The position numbers were made by a program, and so were the translations under genes. A model generated the notes under the pieces. That model saw only the letters and a program-made list of their open reading frames with translations, was not told the DNA's origin and searched no databases. DNA of 64,000 nucleotides from Lachnospiraceae bacterium MD335 (GTDB lineage Bacteria > Bacillota > Clostridia > Lachnospirales > Lachnospiraceae): NCBI GenBank assembly GCA_000403335.2, contig KE159628.1, forward strand, positions 5,001 to 69,000, read 5' to 3'. Below are positions 36,516 to 44,197 of the stretch, one piece after another. Position 1 is the first letter of the stretch, and each line of letters starts with the position of its first letter.

Positions 36516-37577
36516 TCAAGTCTGCCCGTCATCTTTTTTGTAAATGGTGTCCAGCTGGCTTTTTAACGTTTTCAATGTATCAATTACCTTGTCATAATCC
36601 ATTCGTCTTGGTCCGATAATACCGATGGTTCCTTTCACACCCTCCTCAAGCTCGTAGGTCGCCGTAACCACGCTGCAATCCTTCATCGTCTTGACCGGCG
36701 TTTCGTTTCCGATATAAACCTGTATGCCCGTTCCTGTCTCATCGGTGAGCGTTTCATTGACCAACTCGGTCAGAAGCTGTTTTTCCTCAAACGTTGTAAT
36801 CAGCTCACTTGCCCTTTGATTGTCCGCAAGCTCGGGATATTTGAAAATGTTGTTTGCGCCGCTTGTGTAGATTTCAATGTTCTCGTCATTTTTAATCTGT
36901 GACGCCACCGCATCCATCACTTCCGCTACAATGCCTGCATGGTCACCTGCCTGCTGTTTTAATTTTGCAATCATCGCAAGGTTGATTTCCTCGATTGGCA
37001 ATCCGTTTAAGTTTGTGTTCAGCAGGATATTCAGCTTCAAAAGCGTTTCGTCGTCAAGCGGGTCGCCGACGGTAATCATGCTGTTTTTAATCACATTTCC
37101 CTCGACCACAATCGTCGTAAGCAGCTGATGTTTGTCAACTCTTGAGAGCTGGATAAATTTGAGCTTATTTCCCCTGACCTGCGGCGCCGAAATCATAGTT
37201 GCGTAGTTTGTGTTTGCAGCAAGCATTTTTGCCATCTGCTTGAGCACCGACTCCATCTTGTCTTCCCGCTCAAGGAGAATGCGCTGCATTTCTTTGACCT
37301 CCTGCGTCGCCTGATTGAGCTGCTCTTCTTTCTCAAGCATCATGCGGTCCACATACAGCCGGTAGCCTTTGTCCGAAGGGATACGTCCCGCGGAGGTATG
37401 CGGCTGAAGAATATAGCCAAGCTCCTCCAAGTCGGACATTTCATTTCGGATTGTGGCGGAGCTTAGGTTCAAATCCGTGTACTTTGAAATTGTCCTGCTG
37501 CCTACAGGCTCGCCCGTCTCCAAATAATTTCGGATAATCGCCTGCAGAATTTTCAGCTTCCGCTCGTCTAAGTCCAA
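36516..37577 (-). CDS. hrcA: Heat-inducible transcription repressor HrcA
   Basis: Represses the hrcA-grpE-dnaK-dnaJ operon by binding CIRCE, helped by GroEL. 353 residues from a TTG at 37577 (MDLDERKLKILQAIIRNYLE), chosen because AAAGGGG lies 9 nt upstream and because the frame farther upstream runs into the CIRCE element. N-terminal winged helix (GEPVGSRTISKY, SSATIRNEMSDLEELGYILQ, HTSAGRIPSDKGYR) and C-terminal GAF-like domain ending TIGIIGPRRMDYDKVI. First gene of the heat-shock operon. Confidence 0.96.
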   Translation of the reverse strand: MDLDERKLKILQAIIRNYLETGEPVGSRTISKYTDLNLSSATIRNEMSDLEELGYILQPHTSAGRIPSDKGYRLYVDRMMLEKEEQLNQATQEVKEMQRILLEREDKMESVLKQMAKMLAANTNYATMISAPQVRGNKLKFIQLSRVDKHQLLTTIVVEGNVIKNSMITVGDPLDDETLLKLNILLNTNLNGLPIEEINLAMIAKLKQQAGDHAGIVAEVMDAVASQIKNDENIEIYTSGANNIFKYPELADNQRASELITTFEEKQLLTELVNETLTDETGTGIQVYIGNETPVKTMKDCSVVTATYELEEGVKGTIGIIGPRRMDYDKVIDTLKTLKSQLDTIYKKDDGQT

Positions 37578-37615
37578 CCTGCCACGCCCCTTTCTGACTG
37601 ATGTTCGGGAATTTA

Positions 37616-37642
37616 TTAGCACTCCTTGCTATTGAGTGCTAA
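37616..37642 (-). promoter_or_regulatory. CIRCE element (HrcA operator)
   Basis: Canonical inverted repeat TTAGCACTC-N9-GAGTGCTAA with perfect 9-bp arms, 39 nt upstream of the hrcA start. It shows that the operon is autoregulated by HrcA. Confidence 0.98.
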
Positions 37643-37679
37643 TATTTACATATACTAACTTACTACTTTCCAAAATTAT

Positions 37680-37685
37680 TGTCAA
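37680..37685 (-). promoter_or_regulatory. -35 box of hrcA promoter
   Basis: Consensus TTGACA on the minus strand, 38 nt before CIRCE. The -10 is less clear (TAAGTT at 17-nt spacing or TAGTAT farther on), so the exact start point is uncertain. Confidence 0.5.
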
Positions 37686-37725
37686 CAATCTTTTTTGAAT
37701 TATTTATAAACATTTTCTAAACTAT

Positions 37726-37762
37726 AACATGCCCCTTTTCTTATACTGAAAAGAGGCATGTT
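37726..37762 (-). terminator. Terminator after the 842-residue surface protein gene
   Basis: Arms AACATGCCCCTTTTC / GAAAAGAGGCATGTT pair over 15 positions with one mismatch. It lies 6 nt past the stop codon and just before the hrcA promoter. Confidence 0.75.
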
Positions 37763-37768
37763 TTACGT

Positions 37769-40297
37769 TTATCTTATATACGTCACAAACGCATTGCCAT
37801 TCTGCCAAAACATGTTTGTCGCATCGTTCATTCCGACCTTATATACCGTTCCCGTCTCCGGGTTCATCACGACTACATTGAGTTCGTTAAAACCAATCAA
37901 AAGCACCGCTTTCCCGTCTTCAAGGTTCACAAGCACCGGAATATCCTTGTTTGTGTAATAAAGAACAGCATCAAGACTCACACCACGAAGCTCAAGTACC
38001 CTTGCGCCCTCTAAATTCTCCTCAAGGATTTGCTCGACACTCCTGCCGCGGTCAAGCATCGGCTGTACATTTTTCACGATACCCTCGAACTCAAGAATCG
38101 TGTCCAAACAGGTTGCAAGCTGACTTCCGTTTTCATCCACCGTTTTGCCTGTTATCGCCATAATTTGATTTCTCGTGCTGCGGGAGGTCTTTTTCCAAAT
38201 ATAATCGCCGTTCTCGTCCACCACCGTGCCGTTTATCGCATACGCAAGATTAATTGCATCCGCCTCATGCGTAAAGGTTCCGTCTATCCCGTATTTTCCA
38301 TATACATAATAACGGCTTATGGGATTTTCAATCGTAATTTTCATTTCCCTTGAACCTTCAAACATCAGAAGAAGGGGCTTCGTGTGTTTCAGCTTTCTTG
38401 GCTCCACCACATTCTTTAAAACAATCTGCACAATCTTCTCATAGTTCTGCGTGGCAACAAGCTCCGACGTATTGTATCCGCTCTCATCCACCACATTGTT
38501 GACAATTTGGTCGGACGTGTACTCCTCATAACCGCCCGTCTCCTCGTCCTTCACCATTCTTACAAGTGTAATCAGATTGTCCTCAATCGACGCACCCGTG
38601 ACATAAATTCCGTCATGTTCATACGTCTTTAAAATCTCGCCCTGCTCATTCTGTATATACACGGCATGCATTAAAAATGTCACCGCTCCGGAAACGTCTA
38701 CCTTGATATCGTCATATTTTGCCACACCGTAAATCAAATCCTCGTTGATAAATCCAAGCGGCAAAAGCCTGCTGTTTCCCTGTGCCTTGATTTCGCCCGT
38801 AACACCCGTGTTCAGGTTCATACAAATCAGCTTTGTGCAGTCATACGCATCCGCAGAATTCTGCCAAACAAGCATCTTATCACTCTCAGATACCTGAAAG
38901 CTTCCCTGCTGGAGGTTATCCGCAACCACGCTGCTGGTGCGTTCAATCAAATTAAGCGCCAAAATCTCGCCATCCAAATAAATATAAAATACACCGCCTT
39001 TATTAATGTAGGAAAGCTGATCAATATCTGTTTTCAAAGTTGCAAACGACTTATCATACGGTATGAACATCAGTTCTTCTACCGTGTTGAGCATTCCGTT
39101 GTACTCATAAATTTCGACACCGATGTTCCCCTCATGATTTCCCCGGTTCATGTAACCGTACACAATGAAAATCACATTCCCCGTCTCATCAACGTTAAGC
39201 AGCTTAATTCCGTGGCTGTCGTAGCTGCTGCGCGGATCATCTCCGTCATAAAAGCTGAACAGATATGCCATCTTTTTGTCCGCCGAATGGTAACAAAACA
39301 ACTGATTTTCATTGATAAACGCAAGATTGGAGCCGCCGTCGCTCTCAAGCATTGTCACATCGCTGTTTCTGATTCCAAGCATAATTTTATTGCTCGCATA
39401 AACGTCCGCCTCCGGATCGAACAACTGGTTCATGCTGCGCTCATAGTCCAGCAGATAAATTCTGTCCTCTGTATACCGGATTCGGAAAAACTCCACGATA
39501 TTATACGTATACGTTTCCTTATTCCAGGAACCTCCCGCCGAGGTCTGCACCCTGTAATAAAGCTTTACGGACGCTGTGCTCTCGTCAATTTCGCTAATCA
39601 TAATCTGCGGCTGCGTCACCTTTTTCACGTTCAGGTCCGCCCATGTCACCTGCTTGAGGCTGCAATGAATATTAACGTAACTCAGCGTCGTGTTGTCGCC
39701 TTTGGTATTCGACTCCAAATACGTCACAAGATCATTCGCCTGTTCCTTGTCAAACGTTTTTTCATGAAAATCCTGCACGAATGCAAGCTTCTCCGCCGTG
39801 TGATATGCCGTACCGTCTATAATACGCGTGTAATAACGCACAGTCTCCCCACCGGTCTCTAGCATCAAAATCCAGTTATATTCCACACCGTTTTCGATTA
39901 AATCCTTAATGGTCACGGTGGCATTAATCTGCTGCGTATCCTCGTCATAATCCTCCACGGACGTACGTTCCACAAGCCGCTCCCCGTCAATACTGCGCAC
40001 CTCAAAAGATATTTTGTCAATGCTGTTTCCATATTTATCAATTGTAAAGCCCAGCGTTCTGCCGTCGCCGAGCGGCGTAATCGTATCCCGAAAAAAGCTT
40101 CCGTTGAGCTCCTGGCGCAGTCCGTGCATGTAATTATGAGAAATCCCGTTTGTCGTGACATACACCAACGGAAGTGACGCCTCTGTCATATTTGCCGTCA
40201 TTTCCTCGTTCCCTTTGTTGTAGATACTGCTGCTCACAAAAAGAGTAAGGATAAACACCGCAAGACAGACAATCACCTTACTGATTGCATTTTTCAT
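37769..40297 (-). CDS. Large membrane-anchored extracellular protein, function unknown
   Basis: 842 residues: one N-terminal transmembrane anchor (about 6-26) and a long extracellular part. The middle (about 260-620) has repeated beta-strand segments of propeller type (LAFINENQLFCYHSADKKMA, IYLDGEILALNLIERTSSVV). The final ~170 residues resemble a papain-like C39 peptidase domain: a Cys in QLATCLDTILEFEG and VLLIGFNELNVVVMNPETG at the place where an active His would be expected, but no His is there, so it is probably not a protease. I know it only as a Lachnospiraceae-type conserved protein. 51 nt from the methyltransferase gene. Confidence 0.7.
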   Translation of the reverse strand: MKNAISKVIVCLAVFILTLFVSSSIYNKGNEEMTANMTEASLPLVYVTTNGISHNYMHGLRQELNGSFFRDTITPLGDGRTLGFTIDKYGNSIDKISFEVRSIDGERLVERTSVEDYDEDTQQINATVTIKDLIENGVEYNWILMLETGGETVRYYTRIIDGTAYHTAEKLAFVQDFHEKTFDKEQANDLVTYLESNTKGDNTTLSYVNIHCSLKQVTWADLNVKKVTQPQIMISEIDESTASVKLYYRVQTSAGGSWNKETYTYNIVEFFRIRYTEDRIYLLDYERSMNQLFDPEADVYASNKIMLGIRNSDVTMLESDGGSNLAFINENQLFCYHSADKKMAYLFSFYDGDDPRSSYDSHGIKLLNVDETGNVIFIVYGYMNRGNHEGNIGVEIYEYNGMLNTVEELMFIPYDKSFATLKTDIDQLSYINKGGVFYIYLDGEILALNLIERTSSVVADNLQQGSFQVSESDKMLVWQNSADAYDCTKLICMNLNTGVTGEIKAQGNSRLLPLGFINEDLIYGVAKYDDIKVDVSGAVTFLMHAVYIQNEQGEILKTYEHDGIYVTGASIEDNLITLVRMVKDEETGGYEEYTSDQIVNNVVDESGYNTSELVATQNYEKIVQIVLKNVVEPRKLKHTKPLLLMFEGSREMKITIENPISRYYVYGKYGIDGTFTHEADAINLAYAINGTVVDENGDYIWKKTSRSTRNQIMAITGKTVDENGSQLATCLDTILEFEGIVKNVQPMLDRGRSVEQILEENLEGARVLELRGVSLDAVLYYTNKDIPVLVNLEDGKAVLLIGFNELNVVVMNPETGTVYKVGMNDATNMFWQNGNAFVTYIR

Positions 40298-40348
40298 TGA
40301 TCGTTTCCTGCTCCTTTCAAAATTCGCAAGATTAGTGTACTGACCGTT

Positions 40349-41530
40349 TTACTTCATATTTAAAAGCTTTTCAAGCGTGGGACTGACATTCAGAAACGTC
40401 TCAAGCTCCGCAATCTGCGCCGTTTTCGCCCTTCCTCTCATATGTCCCTTTTTCACCGCCCTGATTAACAGGTTTTTCGGTGTGTTTTCCATATCTATAA
40501 ATTCCAAAAGCTGCGTGTCATAGCCCTGCTCTTCCAAAAGGTTTGCGCGGATGGCATCCGTCATAAGCGCCGCCATCCGTTCCTTTATAATGCCATACTT
40601 TAACACGGGGGCAAGCGCGGGACATTTGAGCTGCCTGTTCAGCTCGTGCTGACAGCACGGAACGGAGAGTATTACCTTCGCATTCCACTTTACCGCCTTC
40701 GCAAGTGCGTAATCCGTCGCGGTATCGCATGCATGGAGCGTCACCACCATGTCAACCTGCGTGGCACCTTCATACGTACCAATATCTCCTACAAGAAATT
40801 TTAACCCGTCATATCCAAATTTATCCGCAAGCGCCTGACACGTCTCGATCACATCCTTTTTTAAGTCCAGTCCAGTGACACAAATGTCATAATTATTCAT
40901 CACTTTAAGATAATAATATAACGCAAAGGTTAGATACGACTTACCGCACCCGAAATCAATAATCTGAAGCGGTCTGCCTTCCTCGTTCGAAAGATTAGGC
41001 ATTATATCGCGCACAAATTCAAGGTATCTGTTAATCTGACGGAATTTATCATATTTTGCATTTATGATTTTCCCTTCAGGCGTCTGCACGCCAAGCTCCA
41101 CCAAAAACGGGACAGGAATATCTTGCGGAAGAATATAGTTTTTTTCTTTATTGTGGGAAAAATCGCAGTAATTTGTCTGAGGAGCGTTATCATTTTGTGC
41201 TGCGGCTGCCTTTTCTTTGATTGTCAATTTCCCTTTTTTGCTTATCAGGACCGTAAGGCTGTGCCTGTCCGTTTTTGCCTCAAGCTGCTTAAAATCCTGC
41301 TCCATCGCACATGCCAAAAAGTTCGCCAGGTCATTTTGTTCGATGGTTTTGTGGAATACTTTTGTGCCGACGAAGCTCTCCGCCTGATATACAAGAACTT
41401 CCTTTTTGCGTACAGGGCGGACTTTCAGTTTCTGTATCTTTTCCCTGTCACGCGGGTTGCTTGCGGTTACGGTCAAAATTGTTTCATTTTTATTTATATA
41501 ATTGTTGATGATTTTTCTTAAATTTTCCAT
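40349..41530 (-). CDS. SAM-dependent methyltransferase (Methyltransf_32 type)
   Basis: 393 residues. N-terminal ~140 residues unassigned, Lys-rich. C-terminal methyltransferase domain with LQIIDFGCGKSYLTFALYYY (SAM loop, about 190-209), TGLDLKKDVIETC, DMVVTLHACDTATDYALAKA and SVPCCQHELNRQL. The HACDTATD and CCQHE motifs are typical of a family of putative tRNA/rRNA methyltransferases; the target is unknown. The ATG at 41530 has no ribosome binding site. Instead TGCTATAAT ends 7 nt upstream, so the message is probably leaderless. Confidence 0.88.
   Translation of the reverse strand: MENLRKIINNYINKNETILTVTASNPRDREKIQKLKVRPVRKKEVLVYQAESFVGTKVFHKTIEQNDLANFLACAMEQDFKQLEAKTDRHSLTVLISKKGKLTIKEKAAAAQNDNAPQTNYCDFSHNKEKNYILPQDIPVPFLVELGVQTPEGKIINAKYDKFRQINRYLEFVRDIMPNLSNEEGRPLQIIDFGCGKSYLTFALYYYLKVMNNYDICVTGLDLKKDVIETCQALADKFGYDGLKFLVGDIGTYEGATQVDMVVTLHACDTATDYALAKAVKWNAKVILSVPCCQHELNRQLKCPALAPVLKYGIIKERMAALMTDAIRANLLEEQGYDTQLLEFIDMENTPKNLLIRAVKKGHMRGRAKTAQIAELETFLNVSPTLEKLLNMK
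40876..40889. repeat. One-mismatch variant of the TGACAC-N2-GTGTCA palindrome
   Basis: TGACACAAATGTCA inside the methyltransferase gene differs from the palindrome at one base. A second such variant is at 47199-47212 (TGACACACCTGTCA). Either may be chance or a decayed copy. Confidence 0.35.
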
Positions 41531-41537
41531 GATAATG

Positions 41538-41546
41538 ATTATAGCA
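41538..41546 (-). promoter_or_regulatory. Extended -10 promoter giving a leaderless message
   Basis: TGCTATAAT on the minus strand: a consensus -10 with the TG extension, which makes a good -35 dispensable. Only 7 nt separate it from the methyltransferase ATG, so transcription should begin at or beside the start codon. Confidence 0.6.
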
Positions 41547-41582
41547 CGGTTTGGCAGGAATAGGAAATGAAATATTCCTAAA

Positions 41583-41628
41583 AAAACACTAAGAAATGAT
41601 GCTCGCCTGACAATCATTTCTTAGTGTT
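41583..41628 (-). terminator. Terminator after the cupin gene
   Basis: Perfect 17-bp arms AAACACTAAGAAATGAT / ATCATTTCTTAGTGTTT with a 12-nt loop, 49 nt past the cupin stop; a T run follows on the minus strand. Confidence 0.8.
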
Positions 41629-41676
41629 TATACATTACATATTAAATCTTGTTCATTCTCTTTATATTGTTAATTA

Positions 41677-42018
41677 TTAAACAAATTCATCTCGCATAGG
41701 ATTAAAAATATCAACCAAAATGCCTTCTTTCAAGCAGACGCAGCCATGCTCAATTCCGTTTCTTTTTAACAGCACATCACCCGCGTTTACAATTTTCTTC
41801 TCCTCACCGACTGTAAACTCAAACTGCCCGGACACAACATATGTAATCTGCGTGTGCGGATGACTATGCATTGCACCGATTGCACCTTCTTTAAAATAGT
41901 TTTCCACGCACATCATTTCATCGGCATATGCCATAATTTTACGTTCTACGCCCTCTGCGCAAGGCTCGGCATCAATTTCGGTGTTAAAATTCCAAATATG
42001 ATTTTTTGTCGTTTTCAT
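41677..42018 (-). CDS. Cupin-domain protein
   Basis: 113 residues, a single small beta-barrel. Metal-ligand motif GAMHSHPHTQITYVVSGQFE (H-x-H...E pattern, about 50-70) and the second cupin motif GDVLLKRNGIEHGCVCLKEG with another His. Many such proteins bind a sugar, hormone or metal or act as simple isomerases; the role here is unknown. AAAGGA lies about 11 nt before the ATG at 42018. It stands alone, with a strong terminator. Confidence 0.88.
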   Translation of the reverse strand: MKTTKNHIWNFNTEIDAEPCAEGVERKIMAYADEMMCVENYFKEGAIGAMHSHPHTQITYVVSGQFEFTVGEEKKIVNAGDVLLKRNGIEHGCVCLKEGILVDIFNPMRDEFV

Positions 42019-42270
42019 GGTAATCGGTTCCTTTCTTTTTAATCCTGTTAAACTGGCACAATACATGCTTCATTATAATATGAAAGCATTTTATCATTCA
42101 TTTTCCATTTACATCATATCATGTCATCCCTCAAATTACCACCCCTAAAAAGTTCACGAATTCTGCTCCCGAAAATTTTTACCAGCATACCGCACCGCAT
42201 TCCCACAAAAAATAAAACCGTAACCCGTTGTAAAATCAATTATCAAAACGAAACAAAAACGGAGGCGCTT

Positions 42271-42747
42271 ATGAATAACCAAACTACATGCCAATGTACC
42301 GCCGAAACCCTTGCAATGGCATCTGTTCCCATGCAGGAATGGTGTGAGCCTTACGACCTTGCCGCTGCAATCTACAACGGTACGCTTTTCCCATGCCTGA
42401 ACATGAATTTTTTTGACGCCGAGGATATTCCTTGTCCGTTTTGTGACAAACCCGCGCTCACAAAGGCAGCGGAACAGGAAAAGGCATTCATTGAAATCTG
42501 TAAAATTGGCTTTGCACTCAATGACCTTACGCTTTATCTTGACATGCATCCCGATTGTCAAAACGGTATCAATCTTATGAAGGACCTTTTACAGCAGCGT
42601 CTTGACGCGCTTGCGGAATTTGCCAAAAACTACTACCCGCTGACGCAGCTATCTATCGTCACGGGTACACCCGAAGCAACGCAGTACGAATGGGATGAGG
42701 GTCCGCTCCCGTGGGACCCGTTCGCAAACTGCGCGGCATCCAAATAA
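42271..42747 (+). CDS. CotJA-CotJB fusion spore coat protein
   Basis: 158 residues. Residues 15-45 match CotJA (LAMASVPMQEWCEPYDL, GTLFPCLNMNFF). After a Cys-rich linker (CPFCDKPAL), residues 68-158 match CotJB (EICKIGFALNDLTLYLDMHP, YYPLTQLSIVTG, YEWDEGPLPWD). In Bacillus and most Clostridia these are two genes; here one frame holds both with no stop or ribosome binding site between. GGAGG precedes the ATG at 42271. The cotJC gene follows after 15 nt. Expected to be made in the mother cell and placed in the spore coat. Confidence 0.85.
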   Translation: MNNQTTCQCTAETLAMASVPMQEWCEPYDLAAAIYNGTLFPCLNMNFFDAEDIPCPFCDKPALTKAAEQEKAFIEICKIGFALNDLTLYLDMHPDCQNGINLMKDLLQQRLDALAEFAKNYYPLTQLSIVTGTPEATQYEWDEGPLPWDPFANCAASK

Positions 42748-42762
42748 GAGGAGGAAACAGTT

Positions 42763-43374
42763 ATGTGGGCTTATGAAAAACGACTTCAATACCCAGTTAA
42801 AATTACCAAAACATGCCCAAAGACCGCACAGCTTATTATCAGCCAGTATGGCGGACCTGACGGCGAACTTTCCGCGTCCATGCGTTATCTTGCACAGCGC
42901 TATTCCATGCCCGTCAAAAAAGTCGGCGGGTTGTTAACAGACATTGGTACGGAAGAAATAAATCATATGGAAATTATCTGTGCCATTGTCTATCAGCTTA
43001 CAAAAAACCTGACGCCCGAGCAGGCAAAAACGGCAGGCTTTGATGCCTACTATATCGACCACACCGCCGGACTTTGGCCGCAGGCGGCCGCGGGCGTGCC
43101 CTTCACGTCATTAGAATTTCAATCCAAAGGCGACGCATTTGCCGATTTATATGAAGACTTAGCGGCAGAGCAAAAAGCACGAACCGTCTACGAAAACCTG
43201 TTGCGCGTCATCGACGATCCCGACGTGCGTGCACCGCTGAAATTCCTGCGTGCAAGGGAAATCGTGCATTTCCAGCGTTTTGGAGAAGCACTTGAAATGA
43301 CGAAAGACAAACTTGACCACAACAATTATTATTTCTTTAATCCGGAATTTGATAAGAAATTTTTGAAAAAATAA
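42763..43374 (+). CDS. cotJC: Spore coat protein CotJC (manganese catalase family)
   Basis: 203 residues of the ferritin-like manganese catalase fold. MWAYEKRLQYPVKITKTCPK, GGPDGELSASMRYLAQRYSM, the metal-ligand helices TEEINHMEIICAIVYQL (E...EH..E) and RAREIVHFQRFGEAL (E..H). Coat-associated catalase that may protect the spore. GAGGAGG precedes the ATG. Second gene of the cotJ operon and followed by a terminator. Confidence 0.95.
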   Translation: MWAYEKRLQYPVKITKTCPKTAQLIISQYGGPDGELSASMRYLAQRYSMPVKKVGGLLTDIGTEEINHMEIICAIVYQLTKNLTPEQAKTAGFDAYYIDHTAGLWPQAAAGVPFTSLEFQSKGDAFADLYEDLAAEQKARTVYENLLRVIDDPDVRAPLKFLRAREIVHFQRFGEALEMTKDKLDHNNYYFFNPEFDKKFLKK

Positions 43375-43386
43375 TCGGATACAGAA

Positions 43387-43437
43387 AAGGAGCTGTTACC
43401 TCAATAGCGAAATGACCTATTGAAGAAGCAGCTCCTT
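43387..43437 (+). terminator. Terminator of the cotJ operon
   Basis: Arms AAGGAGCTG / CAGCTCCTT with a nested TCAATAG / CTATTGA, 12 nt past the cotJC stop. It may also serve the converging HAD gene. Confidence 0.7.
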
Positions 43438-43456
43438 CCTAAATACATGAAATTAT

Positions 43457-44101
43457 TTATAAAAAATAAATCTTTTCCATAATCTTTGGCAATTCTGCAA
43501 ACTCCGCCAAAACATAATCCGGCTCATTTGCCTCTCCAAAACCATACGACGCGTACACAAACGGAATTCCCGCCACCCGCGCGGACTCTTCGTCGCCCGC
43601 CGTGTCGCCGACATAAACCGCCCGCGTGACATTGTTGCGCTCCATAATCAGCTTATTGTTCTCGCCTTTCGGAAGTAAATTATTCCCCCAGCACTCAATA
43701 TCATCAAAGCATTTCTCGAGCTGATGCGCCTTGATAAAGCTTTCAATATATCCCTTTTGACAGTTGCTGACCACAAAAAGCCGATACTCTCTTTTCAGCG
43801 CAAGCAGCGTCTCCTCCAGCTTTGGATACAACACACCGCCATGCTCGCTTAAATACGCATTTTCCAGCGCACAGCACTCATCCATAAGCATCTCCTGCTG
43901 CTGCCCTGCTGCCTTCGGAAACAGGCGCGCTGCAATCTCCGTCATCGGAAGCCCGAAACAGCCCCTCAGCTCTTCCTCAGAAATCAAACCTCTCCCGCAT
44001 TCTGGATGATTTGCGACCACCTCATTCCATGTCCGCAAAATCCCGTCAACCGCATTCCACATCGTCCCATCCAAGTCAAATAAAATTGCTTCTGCTTTCA
44101 T
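43457..44101 (-). CDS. HAD-superfamily hydrolase (phosphoglycolate-phosphatase-like)
   Basis: 214 residues from the ATG at 44101. Motif I ILFDLDGTMWN (nucleophile Asp), motif II VVSNCQ, motif III Lys near LLPKGENNKLI, and motif IV AVYVGDTAGDEESARVAGIP; the cap domain is helical (about 18-85). Probably a small phosphatase of the PGP/beta-phosphoglucomutase-like subgroup. An ATG four codons earlier (44113) sits just 1-2 nt after AAAGGAG, as at uxuB. Downstream of metG and its stem-loop. Confidence 0.9.
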   Translation of the reverse strand: MKAEAILFDLDGTMWNAVDGILRTWNEVVANHPECGRGLISEEELRGCFGLPMTEIAARLFPKAAGQQQEMLMDECCALENAYLSEHGGVLYPKLEETLLALKREYRLFVVSNCQKGYIESFIKAHQLEKCFDDIECWGNNLLPKGENNKLIMERNNVTRAVYVGDTAGDEESARVAGIPFVYASYGFGEANEPDYVLAEFAELPKIMEKIYFL

Positions 44102-44138
44102 CTCTGCAACCATACTCCTTTCAAAGTCTGCACTTGCC

Positions 44139-44197
44139 CAATGAAATTCAGCTTTTCTTAGCCGGCGTGTTTTTGCGGCTTAGAAAACTTTTCATTG
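44139..44197 (-). repeat. Intercistronic stem-loop family, metG-HAD copy
   Basis: Outer arms CAATGAAA / TTTCATTG, middle TTTTCTTAGCCG / CGGCTTAGAAAA (nearly complete pairing) around GCGTGTTTTTG. The TGA stop of metG lies in the arm. On the HAD side it is followed by GCCC...AGTCTGC and AAAGGAG, the same flank as at the uxuB leader, with the AATTTGTGC hairpin apparently deleted. Confidence 0.65.
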
